A stretch of DNA of 64,000 bases, from positions 62,001 to 126,000 of the forward strand of contig NZ_VIUH01000011.1 in NCBI RefSeq assembly GCF_007993865.1. Direction: 5' to 3'. Positions 46,091 through 55,724 of the stretch are shown piece by piece. The number at the start of each line of letters is the position of its first letter. Within the stretch, counting starts at the first letter, position 1. This stretch comes from Pseudomonas sp. SJZ079. GTDB taxonomy: Bacteria > Pseudomonadota > Gammaproteobacteria > Pseudomonadales > Pseudomonadaceae. Made by a program: the position numbers and the translations under genes. The notes under the pieces were generated by a model. That model was given only the letters and a program-made list of their open reading frames with translations, was not told the origin of the DNA and did not search any database.

Positions 46091-46122
46091 ATAGGGGAAG
46101 AGCCTTTAAGCTCTTCCCCTAT
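46091..46122 (+). terminator. Hairpin between rplT and pheS, terminator- or attenuator-like
   Basis: ATAGGGGAAGAGC and GCTCTTCCCCTAT form a 13-base perfect stem with a 6-base loop, 20 bases before the pheS start. The following TTTCG is a poor T tract, so it may only reduce read-through into pheST, or act as an attenuator. Confidence 0.65.
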
Positions 46123-46142
46123 TTCGTATCTGGAGTCTGTAA

Positions 46143-47159
<1,017 letters not shown>

Positions 47160-47198
47160 AGCCGCACGACCGTAACCGAATTGTTTTAGGAGAGCAGG

Positions 47199-49577
47199 AT
47201 GAAGTTCAGTGAACAGTGGCTGCGTAGCTGGGTAAGCCCTCAGGTATCCCGTGATGAGTTGGTGGCGCGCCTGTCGATGGCGGGTCTCGAGGTTGATAGC
47301 GTCACGCCGGCTGCCGGTGTTTTCAGTGGCATAGTTGTGGGCGAAGTGCTGAGCACTGAGCAGCACCCTGACGCTGATAAGCTGCGCGTGTGCCAGGTCA
47401 GCAATGGCAGCGAAGCGTTTCAGGTCGTGTGCGGCGCGCCGAATGTGCGCCCCGGTCTGAAGATTCCATTCGCGATGATCGGTGCCCAGCTGCCGGGTGA
47501 CTTCAACATCAAGAAAGCCAAGCTACGTGGCGTCGAGTCCAATGGCATGCTCTGCTCGGCGTCCGAGTTGCAGATCAGTGAAGACAACGATGGCCTGATG
47601 GAGCTGCCGGATGATGCGCCTGTGGGGCAGGATATCCGCGTCTACCTCGATCTGGATGACGCCAGCATCGAGGTTGATCTGACTCCTAACCGAGGCGACT
47701 GCTTGTCTTTGGCTGGGCTGGCGCGCGAGGTTGGTGCCTTGTACGCTGCTCCAGTCACGCGCCCTGTGGTTGTTGCGGTCGTGGCCAGCCACGATGAAGT
47801 CCGCCCGGTAGACGTGCTGGCTGCGCAAGCCTGTCCGCGTTATCTCGGTCGGGTAGTGCGCAACGTCGACTTGTCCAAGCCGACACCGTTGTGGATGGTT
47901 GAGCGTCTGCGACGCGCCGATGTCCGCAGTATCGATGCGGCTGTCGACGTGACGAACTACGTCATGCTTGAACTGGGTCAGCCGATGCATGCGTTTGATC
48001 TGGCCGAGATCAATGGTGGTATTCGTGTGCGTATGGCCGAGGACGGCGAAAAGCTCATTCTGCTTGACGGCCAGGAAGTAAGCCTACGCGCTGATACTTT
48101 AGTCATTGCCGATCACCAGCGAGTCCTGGCGATTGCCGGTGTGATGGGCGGTGAGCACAGCGGTGTGAGTGGCAAGACGCGTGACTTGTTCCTCGAAAGC
48201 GCTTTTTTCGACACCATCGCGATTGCCGGCAAGGCTCGCACCTATGGCTTGCACACGGACTCTTCGCACCGTTTCGAGCGTGGCGTCGACTGGCAGTTGG
48301 CTCGTGAGGCAATGGAGCGGGCGACTGGATTGTTGCTGGATATAGTGGGTGGTGAAGCTGGGCCGATCATCGAGGTGGTCAATCAGGAACAGCTGCCGAA
48401 TCTGGTGCCGGTCACCTTGCGTGCAGATCGAATCGAACAAATGCTTGGCTTGAAAATAGGCGACGAAGAAATCGTCCGGTTACTGACTGCGCTGGGATTG
48501 GGGATTAGCTCTAGTGGGGAAGGGCAGTGGCAGGTCGAGGTGCCGAGTCACCGTTTCGATATCAGTTTGGAAGTCGATCTGATCGAAGAGCTGGCGCGTT
48601 TGTATGGTTATAACCGCTTGCCAGTACGCTATCCGCAAGCGCGTTTAGCGCCGCAACCGAAGGCCGAAGCCGCTGTTGAACTGCCGGCACTGCGTCGACT
48701 GTTGGTGGCGCGAGGCTACCAGGAAGCGATTACCTACAGCTTCATCGATCCCAAGTTGTTTGAGTTGTTCAGCCCAGGTGTTGAGCCGTTGCTGTTAGCC
48801 AACCCCATTTCTGCCGACATGGCGGCCATGCGTTCATCGCTATGGCCAGGCCTGATCAAGGCGCTTGAGCATAACCTCAATCGCCAGCAGTCACGTGTGC
48901 GGCTATTCGAAAGCGGTTTGCGCTTTGTTGGTCAGTTGCAAGACTTGCAGCAAGAGCCAATGCTGGCGGGGGTTATCTGCGGCAGCCGTTTGCCTGAGGG
49001 GTGGGCGCATGGTCGCGATAGCGTCGATTTTTATGACGTAAAAGCCGATGTCGAAGCGTTATTGGCCAGTGCTGGGGCTGCGGATAGTTTCAGTTTTGTG
49101 CCGGATGAACATGCGGCTTTGCATCCGGGGCAAACGGCGCGTATTGAGCGTGATGGTCGCTTGGTTGGTTTTCTGGGCGCTCTTCACCCCGAGCTGGCTA
49201 GCGTGCTGGGCCTCGATCAAACGGTGTATATGTTTGAACTGGTCTTGAGTGAAATCGCCGTGGGGCGCATGCCTAAGTTCCATGAGTTGTCGCGCTTCCC
49301 GGAAGTACGTCGCGACTTCGCTTTGTTGGTGGATCGCGAGGTGCCGGGGGCAGCGTTGCTGGCGGCTATCCGTGATGCCGCTGGTGAGTGGCTGACAGAC
49401 CTCAGGTTATTTGACGTATATCACGGTAAAGGTATTGATCCGCATAGAAAAAGCCTTGCAGTCGGCTTGACCTGGCAGCATCCATCGCGCACTCTTAATG
49501 ACGATGAGGTGAGTACCACAACGCAGAATATTCTTGCCTCCCTGGAACAAAGGTTCAACGCCACGTTAAGGAAGTAG
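47199..49577 (+). CDS. pheT: Phenylalanyl-tRNA synthetase beta subunit
   Basis: The 792-residue protein starts MKFSEQWLRSWVSPQVSRDEL and has the tRNA-binding domain (ADKLRVCQV), the B3/B4 editing region (SIDAAVDVTNYVMLELGQPM), B5 and the C-terminal ferredoxin-fold anticodon-binding domain (FPEVRRDFALLVDREV). It edits Tyr-tRNA-Phe and positions tRNA-Phe. AGGAGAGC precedes the ATG. ihfA follows within 3 bases. Confidence 0.98.
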   Translation: MKFSEQWLRSWVSPQVSRDELVARLSMAGLEVDSVTPAAGVFSGIVVGEVLSTEQHPDADKLRVCQVSNGSEAFQVVCGAPNVRPGLKIPFAMIGAQLPGDFNIKKAKLRGVESNGMLCSASELQISEDNDGLMELPDDAPVGQDIRVYLDLDDASIEVDLTPNRGDCLSLAGLAREVGALYAAPVTRPVVVAVVASHDEVRPVDVLAAQACPRYLGRVVRNVDLSKPTPLWMVERLRRADVRSIDAAVDVTNYVMLELGQPMHAFDLAEINGGIRVRMAEDGEKLILLDGQEVSLRADTLVIADHQRVLAIAGVMGGEHSGVSGKTRDLFLESAFFDTIAIAGKARTYGLHTDSSHRFERGVDWQLAREAMERATGLLLDIVGGEAGPIIEVVNQEQLPNLVPVTLRADRIEQMLGLKIGDEEIVRLLTALGLGISSSGEGQWQVEVPSHRFDISLEVDLIEELARLYGYNRLPVRYPQARLAPQPKAEAAVELPALRRLLVARGYQEAITYSFIDPKLFELFSPGVEPLLLANPISADMAAMRSSLWPGLIKALEHNLNRQQSRVRLFESGLRFVGQLQDLQQEPMLAGVICGSRLPEGWAHGRDSVDFYDVKADVEALLASAGAADSFSFVPDEHAALHPGQTARIERDGRLVGFLGALHPELASVLGLDQTVYMFELVLSEIAVGRMPKFHELSRFPEVRRDFALLVDREVPGAALLAAIRDAAGEWLTDLRLFDVYHGKGIDPHRKSLAVGLTWQHPSRTLNDDEVSTTTQNILASLEQRFNATLRK

Positions 49578-49580
49578 CGT

Positions 49581-49883
49581 ATGACGGCTCTGACGAAAGC
49601 TGAAATGGCGGAACGTCTGTATGAAGAGCTGGGCCTGAATAAACGGGAAGCCAAGGAATTGGTGGAACTGTTCTTCGAAGAGATCCGCCAAGCGCTGGAG
49701 CTCAACGAACAGGTCAAGCTCTCGGGGTTCGGCAACTTTGATCTGCGCGATAAGCGTCAGCGCCCCGGTCGTAACCCAAAAACAGGAGAGGAGATTCCTA
49801 TCACGGCGCGCCGTGTGGTGACTTTCCGTCCAGGCCAGAAACTTAAAGCCAGGGTCGAGGCGTATGCTGGAACCAAGTCATAA
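49581..49883 (+). CDS. ihfA: Integration host factor alpha subunit
   Basis: The 100-residue protein is of the HU/IHF family: [33 protein letters not shown] and the DNA-binding beta arm [20 protein letters not shown] with the intercalating proline. With IhfB it bends DNA in transcription, replication and recombination. It is co-transcribed with pheT, as in other gammaproteobacteria, and its end overlaps the MerR-family gene by 20 bases. Confidence 0.97.
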   Translation: MTALTKAEMAERLYEELGLNKREAKELVELFFEEIRQALELNEQVKLSGFGNFDLRDKRQRPGRNPKTGEEIPITARRVVTFRPGQKLKARVEAYAGTKS

Positions 49884-50220
49884 CGACGAATTACCTGTCA
49901 TACCCGGAAAACGGTATTTCACGATCGGTGAGGTCAGTGAACTCTGTGCGGTCAAACCGCACGTCCTGCGTTATTGGGAGCAAGAGTTTCCTCAACTCAA
50001 TCCAGTCAAGCGCCGTGGTAACAGACGATATTACCAACGACAGGATGTGTTGATGATTCGTCAGATCCGCGCGCTGCTGTATGACCAAGGCTTCACCATT
50101 GGAGGCGCGCGTCAGCGTCTCTCTGGTGATGAAGCAAGAGATGATACGACTCAGTACAAGCAGCTCATTAGGCAGATGATCACTGAACTGGAGGATGTTC
50201 TGCTGGTGCTTCGTAAGTAA
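49864..50220 (+). CDS. MerR-family transcriptional regulator
   Basis: The 118-residue protein has a MerR winged helix at about residues 17-85: [20 protein letters not shown], the [20 protein letters not shown] wing, then the second helix-turn [20 protein letters not shown] and a short C-terminal dimerisation helix. It lacks metal-binding cysteines. Its location after ihfA is conserved in pseudomonads and its role is unknown. Confidence 0.93.
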   Translation: MLEPSHNDELPVIPGKRYFTIGEVSELCAVKPHVLRYWEQEFPQLNPVKRRGNRRYYQRQDVLMIRQIRALLYDQGFTIGGARQRLSGDEARDDTTQYKQLIRQMITELEDVLLVLRK

Positions 50221-50309
50221 CGAGCAGAGTCAAAAAGTTTCCATATTTCAGAAGCTTAATGTATAGTTCGATCCGTTTTCGGTTACTCGGAAACGGATTA
50301 ACGCCTAGT

Positions 50310-50386
50310 CGGGGCGTAGCGCAGTCCGGTAGCGCACTAGCATGGGGTGCTAGGGGTCGAGTGTTCGAATCACTCCGTCCCGACCA
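50310..50386 (+). tRNA. tRNA-Pro (anticodon GGG)
   Basis: The 77-base gene has acceptor CGGGGCG pairing CGTCCCG with one G-T pair, anticodon arm CTAGC-ATGGGGT-GCTAG with anticodon GGG, T-arm GTGTTCGAATCAC and an encoded ACCA end. A terminator follows. The prophage begins within about 70 bases downstream of the 3' end. Confidence 0.97.
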
Positions 50387-50397
50387 TATTTGTCAAT

Positions 50398-50431
50398 GAA
50401 AAGCCCGGTTCGGAAACGACCGGGCTTTTTC
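50398..50431 (+). terminator. Intrinsic terminator after tRNA-Pro
   Basis: GAAAAGCCCGGT and ACCGGGCTTTTTC form a strong stem followed by a T run. It ends the tRNA-Pro transcript and marks the last clearly chromosomal sequence before the prophage. Confidence 0.93.
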
Positions 50432-50436
50432 ATGCC

Positions 50437-50539
50437 TGCGGTTTTGGTGCCTATAGTGTAAGCGCGCGTCGGCTTTGGCACTGGCTTACGGGATGCTTGG
50501 CATAGCCATGAGCGCCAGGCTTCGCGGGATGATTGGCAT
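50437..50539. repeat. Array of four TTGG-centred motifs at the presumed prophage right end
   Basis: TTTTGGTGCC (50442), CTTTGGCACT (50473), GCTTGGCATA (50495) and GATTGGCATT (50531) recur in the same orientation. The last two are embedded in the longer repeat CGGGATGNTTGGCAT (50489-50503 and 50525-50539). Several transposase-binding sites in tandem are the hallmark of Mu-like phage ends. The exact terminal base and a target-site duplication cannot be fixed without the other end. Confidence 0.5.
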
Positions 50540-50557
50540 TGTAGTTAGGTGCCTTTG

Positions 50558-50830
50558 CTATTTCACCGCATGCAGGTGAATCTCTACCATCGCATCAATG
50601 CGTTCTGGCGTTTCTTCCCCGGTCAGTTCGGCAATTAGCTTCCAGTGCTGATCCAGCTCCTTGCTCACTGCCTCCATGCGGGCAATCATTTTGGAAGCCG
50701 CCGCACGTACGCTCGGATCGGTACTGCGTAGCAAGTCAAAGGACAACGTGGCCATCGACGCCGTCAGGTGGGTAATGCTTCGCGAGGTAAGCGTAAGCAG
50801 TTCAGCGAGCAGGTGTTCCTTGTTTGTCAT
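50558..50830 (-). CDS. Small helical phage protein, unknown function
   Basis: The 90-residue protein starts MTNKEHLLAELLTLTSRSIT and is entirely helical (ATLSFDLLRSTDPSVRAAAS, KELDQHWKLIAELTGEE), without membrane segments. AAGGA lies upstream of the ATG at 50830. It is the last gene before the presumed prophage end, on the late-gene strand. I do not recognise the family. Confidence 0.65.
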   Translation of the reverse strand: MTNKEHLLAELLTLTSRSITHLTASMATLSFDLLRSTDPSVRAAASKMIARMEAVSKELDQHWKLIAELTGEETPERIDAMVEIHLHAVK

Positions 50831-50853
50831 GTCGGCCGTCCTTGCCGTGAAGA

Positions 50854-51030
50854 TCAGAGCTGGGGTGGTACTGCAAACCACGGGATGACGTAGCTGAGCA
50901 CAAGCAGAGTCGCTGTCGAAATTACGAGTGTGCGGGTCAGGGCGATATCCTTTCGCGAGAGTGGCGCCGCTATGCGAAGGGCTTTGTATTGTTCATCTAC
51001 AGGCAGTCGAAGGCGCGGGGTGCGCGTCAA
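50854..51030 (-). CDS. Small single-pass membrane protein, TTG start
   Basis: The 58-codon frame has a basic cytoplasmic start (MTRTPRLRLPVDEQYKALRI), then one membrane helix (RTLVISTATLLVLSYVIPWF) and a short tail AVPPQL. The only usable start is TTG at 51030, which overlaps the stop of the preceding small gene in TTGA, with GGAG 11 bases upstream. This coupling and the membrane segment support it. A lysis-related or envelope role would be an inference. Confidence 0.45.
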   Translation of the reverse strand: MTRTPRLRLPVDEQYKALRIAAPLSRKDIALTRTLVISTATLLVLSYVIPWFAVPPQL

Positions 51031-51191
51031 ATTGCTCGCGGCTCCATCGGCACAACCGGTTCACACTCGGCTGCAGGCTGATGGATGAGCTTTAGTTCGG
51101 AAGCCTGGTTGAAGCCGATATAGGTGCCGATGAGGCCGGCGGCTACGATGGCTGCTGAGGTAAGCAAGATGCGGGGGATGGGGCGAAGCAT
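51027..51191 (-). CDS. Small phage membrane protein (54 residues)
   Basis: The protein has an N-terminal membrane anchor (RILLTSAAIVAAGLIGTYIG) and a 30-residue tail (ASELKLIHQPAAECEPVVPM) with one cysteine. The ATG at 51191 is preceded by AAGGAG with 6-base spacing, a very good ribosome-binding site. It is followed by the overlapping 58-residue membrane protein. The pair could be lysis-associated, but no known holin or spanin motif is seen. Confidence 0.7.
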   Translation of the reverse strand: MLRPIPRILLTSAAIVAAGLIGTYIGFNQASELKLIHQPAAECEPVVPMEPRAI

Positions 51192-51265
51192 TGCAACTCC
51201 TTATGCATGATTGCCGTCCTGGCCCAACTAGCTTAACACTGCATTACCGGCACCCTGCAACAGGG

Positions 51266-51976
51266 TCAAGCTAGCTGCTGATAACTCTCAAAGGTCCTGA
51301 TGTTCACCCGCACATAGTCGAGGCCGCGAATCTCGATAACGTACAGTTCCGAGGCTGGAAGGGTCAGCACGTAAGGCGCCTCGCCCGTGCCGTTGACCGC
51401 AGTGCCGGCCGGGAGGTCGCATAGCACGCCCCAGCCTTCAGGAATGGTCAGGTCGAATGTCTGGCTGCTGTTAAACGGGTACAGGTCAATGCTGATATTC
51501 AGCGCCCTGTAGTTAATATTCGCGTAACTGAACTCGAACAACAGTGCGGCGGCATTGCTGGCGGGTGAAAAGATGTGGGCGCTTACCTGGTCCGCGAGCG
51601 TTAACTGTTCGGACTCCGAAAACTTCGCGAACCTGCCCAGTGCATGTACATCAGCGAGAAAGCTCGTAATCGATCCGGCGGTCAGGCGCCCGCTGATCTG
51701 AGTGCCGGCGGGCAGGTCAAGCGCGGAGGTACCCTCTTGGGCTCGCTGAACGAGTAGCTCGCCATCGGTATTGCTGAAGACATAGAGCACCTCCCAGGCT
51801 ATTTCCGCGCCATGCTCGTCGGTTAGCGCTGCAGTAACGGCATAAAAGCCCCCGCCAAGGTAGCCGACCAAGCCCACCAGTTCAGCGGCAAGCATGGCAT
51901 CAATTGTCATCTGGCCGTCTGTGGCCGTGGCCGGCGCCGTCAAGGTTGCCGCCCAGTTGTTGAGGAATAGCTGCAT
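51266..51976 (-). CDS. Phage tail-tip protein
   Basis: The 236-residue protein starts MQLFLNNWAATLTAPATATD, with an early domain containing WEVLYVFSNTDGELLVQRAQ followed by EGTSALDLPAGTQISGRLTA. This QRGQEGT-type segment is typical of proteins near the distal end of phage tails. The C-terminal half is beta-rich. AAGGAG is present before the ATG. Exact role (fibre, adaptor) unknown. Confidence 0.7.
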   Translation of the reverse strand: MQLFLNNWAATLTAPATATDGQMTIDAMLAAELVGLVGYLGGGFYAVTAALTDEHGAEIAWEVLYVFSNTDGELLVQRAQEGTSALDLPAGTQISGRLTAGSITSFLADVHALGRFAKFSESEQLTLADQVSAHIFSPASNAAALLFEFSYANINYRALNISIDLYPFNSSQTFDLTIPEGWGVLCDLPAGTAVNGTGEAPYVLTLPASELYVIEIRGLDYVRVNIRTFESYQQLA

Positions 51977-51985
51977 GGTGACTCC

Positions 51986-53668
51986 TTAGATGTGGATGGC
52001 GGTGACCGAGTCGACGTACAACTCATGCGTGACGGGGTTGTAGCTTCCGGTCAGCGAGAACGGGTCAGACTCGGCGACCGGGTTGTCCCACAGGGCCTGG
52101 CTGGCGATGAACCGGTGCTCCTTACTGAACTGCGAGCCGGTCTGTGGGTTGTACAGGCTGTGCTGGGCCTTGATGAGTTGGTTTCTGACCCGCCGCAGGC
52201 CGTAACTCGCCTGGCTGTACTGCCCGCCGGTGTAGACCGTGAAGTTCGCGGCGCTGCCCCAGGCATAGGGCGTCCACTGGGCGATAAACGACTGGTTGGC
52301 TGGGCTGGTATAGCTGTAGGCCTGTGCGCCGTTGATCGTGAATGAGTCGGTGCGCGTGCGTCCGTCCGTCCAGACCGGCGCCATGGTTTTGGCATCGATA
52401 TGGGCAGGCGACAGCGTGGCCGCGTAGCCACCAGCCGCCTCGAAGAACAGCACCTCCGTTTTGCTGCCGGCGTAATCGCGGCGCAGGCGGCCCTGGTCCA
52501 CGGTGCTGCCATTGCGCTTGACCAGCACCTCGTGGGTCTCCGAGGCAGTCGCCGTGCGCTCAACTGAAAAATCTATGCGGCCGTGCGCTTCCGAAGCGTT
52601 CTGCCCTTCGGGAAAGCCCGCTACCAAAGTGCCGCTGGCGCTGACGAAGCTCGGCGCGTCATAGGTCTCGTCGAGCGTCCACAGCAGGTCGGCGCTCAGC
52701 GTGACGATCTGGTCGGCATCGTCGTAGACCAAGTTCAGAATGCGCTCGGATCGGTTGCTGATCGCTGTGCGCGTACCCACCGGCCAGAGGTTCGGCGTGC
52801 CGGGGGGCGGCACAACCAAGTCAACGCCGATCATGCTACCGGTCAGTGTGCGGTCGGCCACGGCATAGCTCATGCCGGCCGCGAGTAGGTAGCCAATCCG
52901 GCCATCCGCGTCACTGGTCTGCGCATTGCCCAGGCAGTCGGCGCGGCTATGCACCACCGAGAGGCTCAGGCCGAAGTCCGGGCCGACGCCGGTACACTCC
53001 AGTTTCAACCAGCCGCAAGCGAAGTCGCGCGTCGTTTCGGCGCCCTTTGCATACAGGGCGATCAGCACTTCACGCCCGTGGCTGGCGATGCTGGCCGTAC
53101 GCAGGAGCACTTTTGGCTCGGTGGTGCCGAGCGGCTCGCCGTCTTGCTGCAGGTCGGCCAGGGTGGCTTCGATCTGCACGGGGGCGACCGGCGCCTGGCC
53201 GAGATAGCCGAACGGCACCACGTCGAACTTCAACGTCAGCGCCTCGCCGATATCGATCAAGCTATCGCCGCGCACGTTTGGCACCGCAACCGGCTTCACC
53301 AGCCATCGGTCGCCGGCAGCGTCGATGCACACCCAGCCGCTCATGCGCAGCCCATTCGCCGCCGACCAGTGGTCACGCGCAATGCTCGTATGCAACAGCG
53401 TGTAGTTCTGCCAGGTGCGCCCAAGGGCCGCCTGCTCGGTAGTTTCCTCGGGCGTCAGGCTCAATGGTGCGATGCCCGGCAACCGCAACACATGTAAGTC
53501 GCCGCCGCCGAAATAATACTCGCCAATGGCGCCGTCCAGGTTGGGCGGGAAAGGTGGTTGATTGATCGGCAACTCTGCGCCGCCCGCATCGCCCACCCGC
53601 AACTTGGTCTGATAGCCAGGGCTGATCAGCAGGCCATGCCACGGAAAGCCCCACAGTGGCTGCGTCAT
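51986..53668 (-). CDS. Phage tail protein of 560 residues
   Basis: The protein starts MTQPLWGFPWHGLLISPGYQ and is mostly beta-strand with a central region rich in aspartate and tyrosine. It lacks signal and membrane segments. I do not recognise a named family. Position between the 576-residue tail protein and the tail-tip protein suggests part of the tail tip or a receptor-binding component. It overlaps the preceding small gene by ATGA. Confidence 0.65.
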   Translation of the reverse strand: MTQPLWGFPWHGLLISPGYQTKLRVGDAGGAELPINQPPFPPNLDGAIGEYYFGGGDLHVLRLPGIAPLSLTPEETTEQAALGRTWQNYTLLHTSIARDHWSAANGLRMSGWVCIDAAGDRWLVKPVAVPNVRGDSLIDIGEALTLKFDVVPFGYLGQAPVAPVQIEATLADLQQDGEPLGTTEPKVLLRTASIASHGREVLIALYAKGAETTRDFACGWLKLECTGVGPDFGLSLSVVHSRADCLGNAQTSDADGRIGYLLAAGMSYAVADRTLTGSMIGVDLVVPPPGTPNLWPVGTRTAISNRSERILNLVYDDADQIVTLSADLLWTLDETYDAPSFVSASGTLVAGFPEGQNASEAHGRIDFSVERTATASETHEVLVKRNGSTVDQGRLRRDYAGSKTEVLFFEAAGGYAATLSPAHIDAKTMAPVWTDGRTRTDSFTINGAQAYSYTSPANQSFIAQWTPYAWGSAANFTVYTGGQYSQASYGLRRVRNQLIKAQHSLYNPQTGSQFSKEHRFIASQALWDNPVAESDPFSLTGSYNPVTHELYVDSVTAIHI

Positions 53669-53997
53669 AGAGTCCCCGGCGTGGCGAAGTCCATGACCAC
53701 CTCGGCGCCATTGGCGTCGGTAAAACTCTGTTTCTTGAGGGCTGGTAATACGAACAGGCCGTCACTCGACACCAAGCCGGCGGGGTAATACTCGCGGTCC
53801 GCCACCTGGCTGCCGCCTTGATCCTTGGTTTTCTCGGTCAGCGGGCTGGCAATGCCGCCGCTCGTGGGCGCTGACGTATAACCCGCCTGCACGCGCTTGC
53901 CCTTGAGCGGCCCGCGCGGCTCTAGCTGGCGCAGTTCTTTGCGTGCTCGCGGTTTCAGCAAGGCGTTAAGGTTGCGGACTAGATCGGCGTCGCTCAT
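53665..53997 (-). CDS. Small phage tail-region protein
   Basis: The 110-residue protein (MSDADLVRNLNALLKPRARK) has a helical N-terminus rich in arginine and lysine and a short beta-rich end (VMDFATPGTL). It overlaps both neighbours by 4 bases (ATGA), so it is translated as part of the tail operon. No known family recognised. The start at 53997 is set by this overlap. Confidence 0.7.
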   Translation of the reverse strand: MSDADLVRNLNALLKPRARKELRQLEPRGPLKGKRVQAGYTSAPTSGGIASPLTEKTKDQGGSQVADREYYPAGLVSSDGLFVLPALKKQSFTDANGAEVVMDFATPGTL

Positions 53998-55724
53998 GCC
54001 ACCTCCGTTATCAGTAGGTCGGTCGGGATGTTCAGTCGGTAGAGAGAGGCGCCCTCGGCCTCGGTGGGGTCGCGGTAGGCCGCGTCGATATCCGGGGTGG
54101 CGATCTGCAGGCGGCGCGGGCAGGTTTGGCTGCCAGGCCAAGGCACGGAATAGTTGCCCGCGAAGCCGTCCAGCGCTTCGTCGTAGGGCGGGCTCAGTTG
54201 ATCGCCGCCGAGCTGGGTGGCCAGCACAGTGGAGCCTGGCGGCGCGGCGCCCAGGTCGATCTCGGGCCGGGGCGGCTGCACCAGCTCGTCGGCCGTGGCC
54301 GCCTCGCCACCGCGATAGATGGCCAACTCAATGGCGGCGATCTCACTACCGCTGTCCAAGTCCCAGGTCTGCTGAATGGCCGCCACCTTACCTCGCGCCT
54401 GAATACCGCCGGCATCCACCTGGCAGGTATGGGCCGTGTCGTACACCGCGTCGGTGATCGGCGTTAACCAGGTCACGCGGGTACGCCGATGGCTCTCCTC
54501 GATGCGCACCGCCTCGCGGTGCAGCCCGGTCAACAGCACGGCACTGCGGCGCGCCGCGTCGTCCTGGTCAACCACCCAATCATTGAGGCTGTCCTGGGTC
54601 GCGCCGGTGGGCCGCGCCGAAGCCGGCAGGGCTTCCCAGCTGCGGCTGTCGTAGTCCACGTCATCGTTGTAGCGCTCGCGCTCCAGGCGCTCACCAAAGG
54701 TAGCGATGGAGCCGGGAGCCTCCAGCACCAGGCTGTAGCGCTCGGTCAGGGTCTGCGCCGTGCGCCGTGCCACCTGGACGGTAAAGCCGAGCATGTGCGG
54801 GTCGGCGGTGAAGGTATTGATCCAGGCCCCGCCGTTGCCGCAAGGGTCGGGCATGCTGGGCGGCAGTGCTTCAATCGAAGGCTCGCCTAGCAGATCCCAG
54901 TCGGCCTGGCTGAGCGCATCGGTCAGCATGCTCAACGTCGGCAGTTCACTCGAGCGACTCAGCCACACACAGAAACTGCCCGCCGGGTGCTCCCACACAT
55001 AGCCATGCTCACGATGGCGCAGGCGCACATAGCGGTACTCCAGCGTCAGCTCCAGCTTGTTCAATGGCTGCTCGGTAGCGGGCACCACCCGCAGGCTGCC
55101 GGCAATGATCGCATCGGCCCCGAAGGCGAAATGCGGCACGGCCGCCGCGCGCCAGGAGGTGACGCGCAACGCACCGTCAGGCGCACAGTCGAGGTCTATC
55201 GGCAGGGTCTGCCGCCGCGCCTCAGCGTACTCATAGTGGCTGGTCAGCTCGCCGGACACGGCCGTCGCATAGTGCCCTGGCACCAGCGCATCGATCTGCT
55301 CGACGCTCATCTGCTCCAGGCGGTTCTGCCGATCACAGCTGGCGCTCAGGGCGATGACGTTGCGCCAATGGTCGTACTGCGCGGGCAAGGTCAGGCCGGT
55401 GAAGCGCAGGGTCTCGCTGACCAGGCTCTCGCCCTCATAGCGACGGCGATACACCTGCAGCGTCTTGCCAGACCAGCTGTCCAGGTCGATCAATCCCGGT
55501 TCTGCCACCAGGCTCAAGTGGCAGAAGCGGGCGGCGTTTGCCTCGATGTCCAACTTGACGCGGCCGGTCAGGCGCGCCGAGATATCGACCGAGCCGAGCA
55601 TCACCCGCAGGCTCCAGCGCGCGCCTTCCGGCAGCACCACCACTTCGGTCTGAATAGGCGCCGTCGCCCGGCGTGCACCGGCATTGATCGCCGCAGCATT
55701 GATCAGGGCACCGTTGATCAGCAT
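53994..55724 (-). CDS. Phage tail protein of 576 residues
   Basis: The protein begins MLINGALINAAAINAGARRA and is a mix of beta and helical parts with WSLRVMLGSVDISARLTGRV near residue 36. It is probably the central tail-hub or baseplate component, judged from location after the 174-residue protein, but no motif proves it. It overlaps both neighbouring genes. Confidence 0.65.
   Translation of the reverse strand: MLINGALINAAAINAGARRATAPIQTEVVVLPEGARWSLRVMLGSVDISARLTGRVKLDIEANAARFCHLSLVAEPGLIDLDSWSGKTLQVYRRRYEGESLVSETLRFTGLTLPAQYDHWRNVIALSASCDRQNRLEQMSVEQIDALVPGHYATAVSGELTSHYEYAEARRQTLPIDLDCAPDGALRVTSWRAAAVPHFAFGADAIIAGSLRVVPATEQPLNKLELTLEYRYVRLRHREHGYVWEHPAGSFCVWLSRSSELPTLSMLTDALSQADWDLLGEPSIEALPPSMPDPCGNGGAWINTFTADPHMLGFTVQVARRTAQTLTERYSLVLEAPGSIATFGERLERERYNDDVDYDSRSWEALPASARPTGATQDSLNDWVVDQDDAARRSAVLLTGLHREAVRIEESHRRTRVTWLTPITDAVYDTAHTCQVDAGGIQARGKVAAIQQTWDLDSGSEIAAIELAIYRGGEAATADELVQPPRPEIDLGAAPPGSTVLATQLGGDQLSPPYDEALDGFAGNYSVPWPGSQTCPRRLQIATPDIDAAYRDPTEAEGASLYRLNIPTDLLITEVA

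Noticed and set aside
50310..50386. tRNA-Pro as the phage attachment site
   Set aside because: The tRNA is intact, no integrase is nearby and the phage is Mu-like; without the other end a duplicated core cannot be shown.
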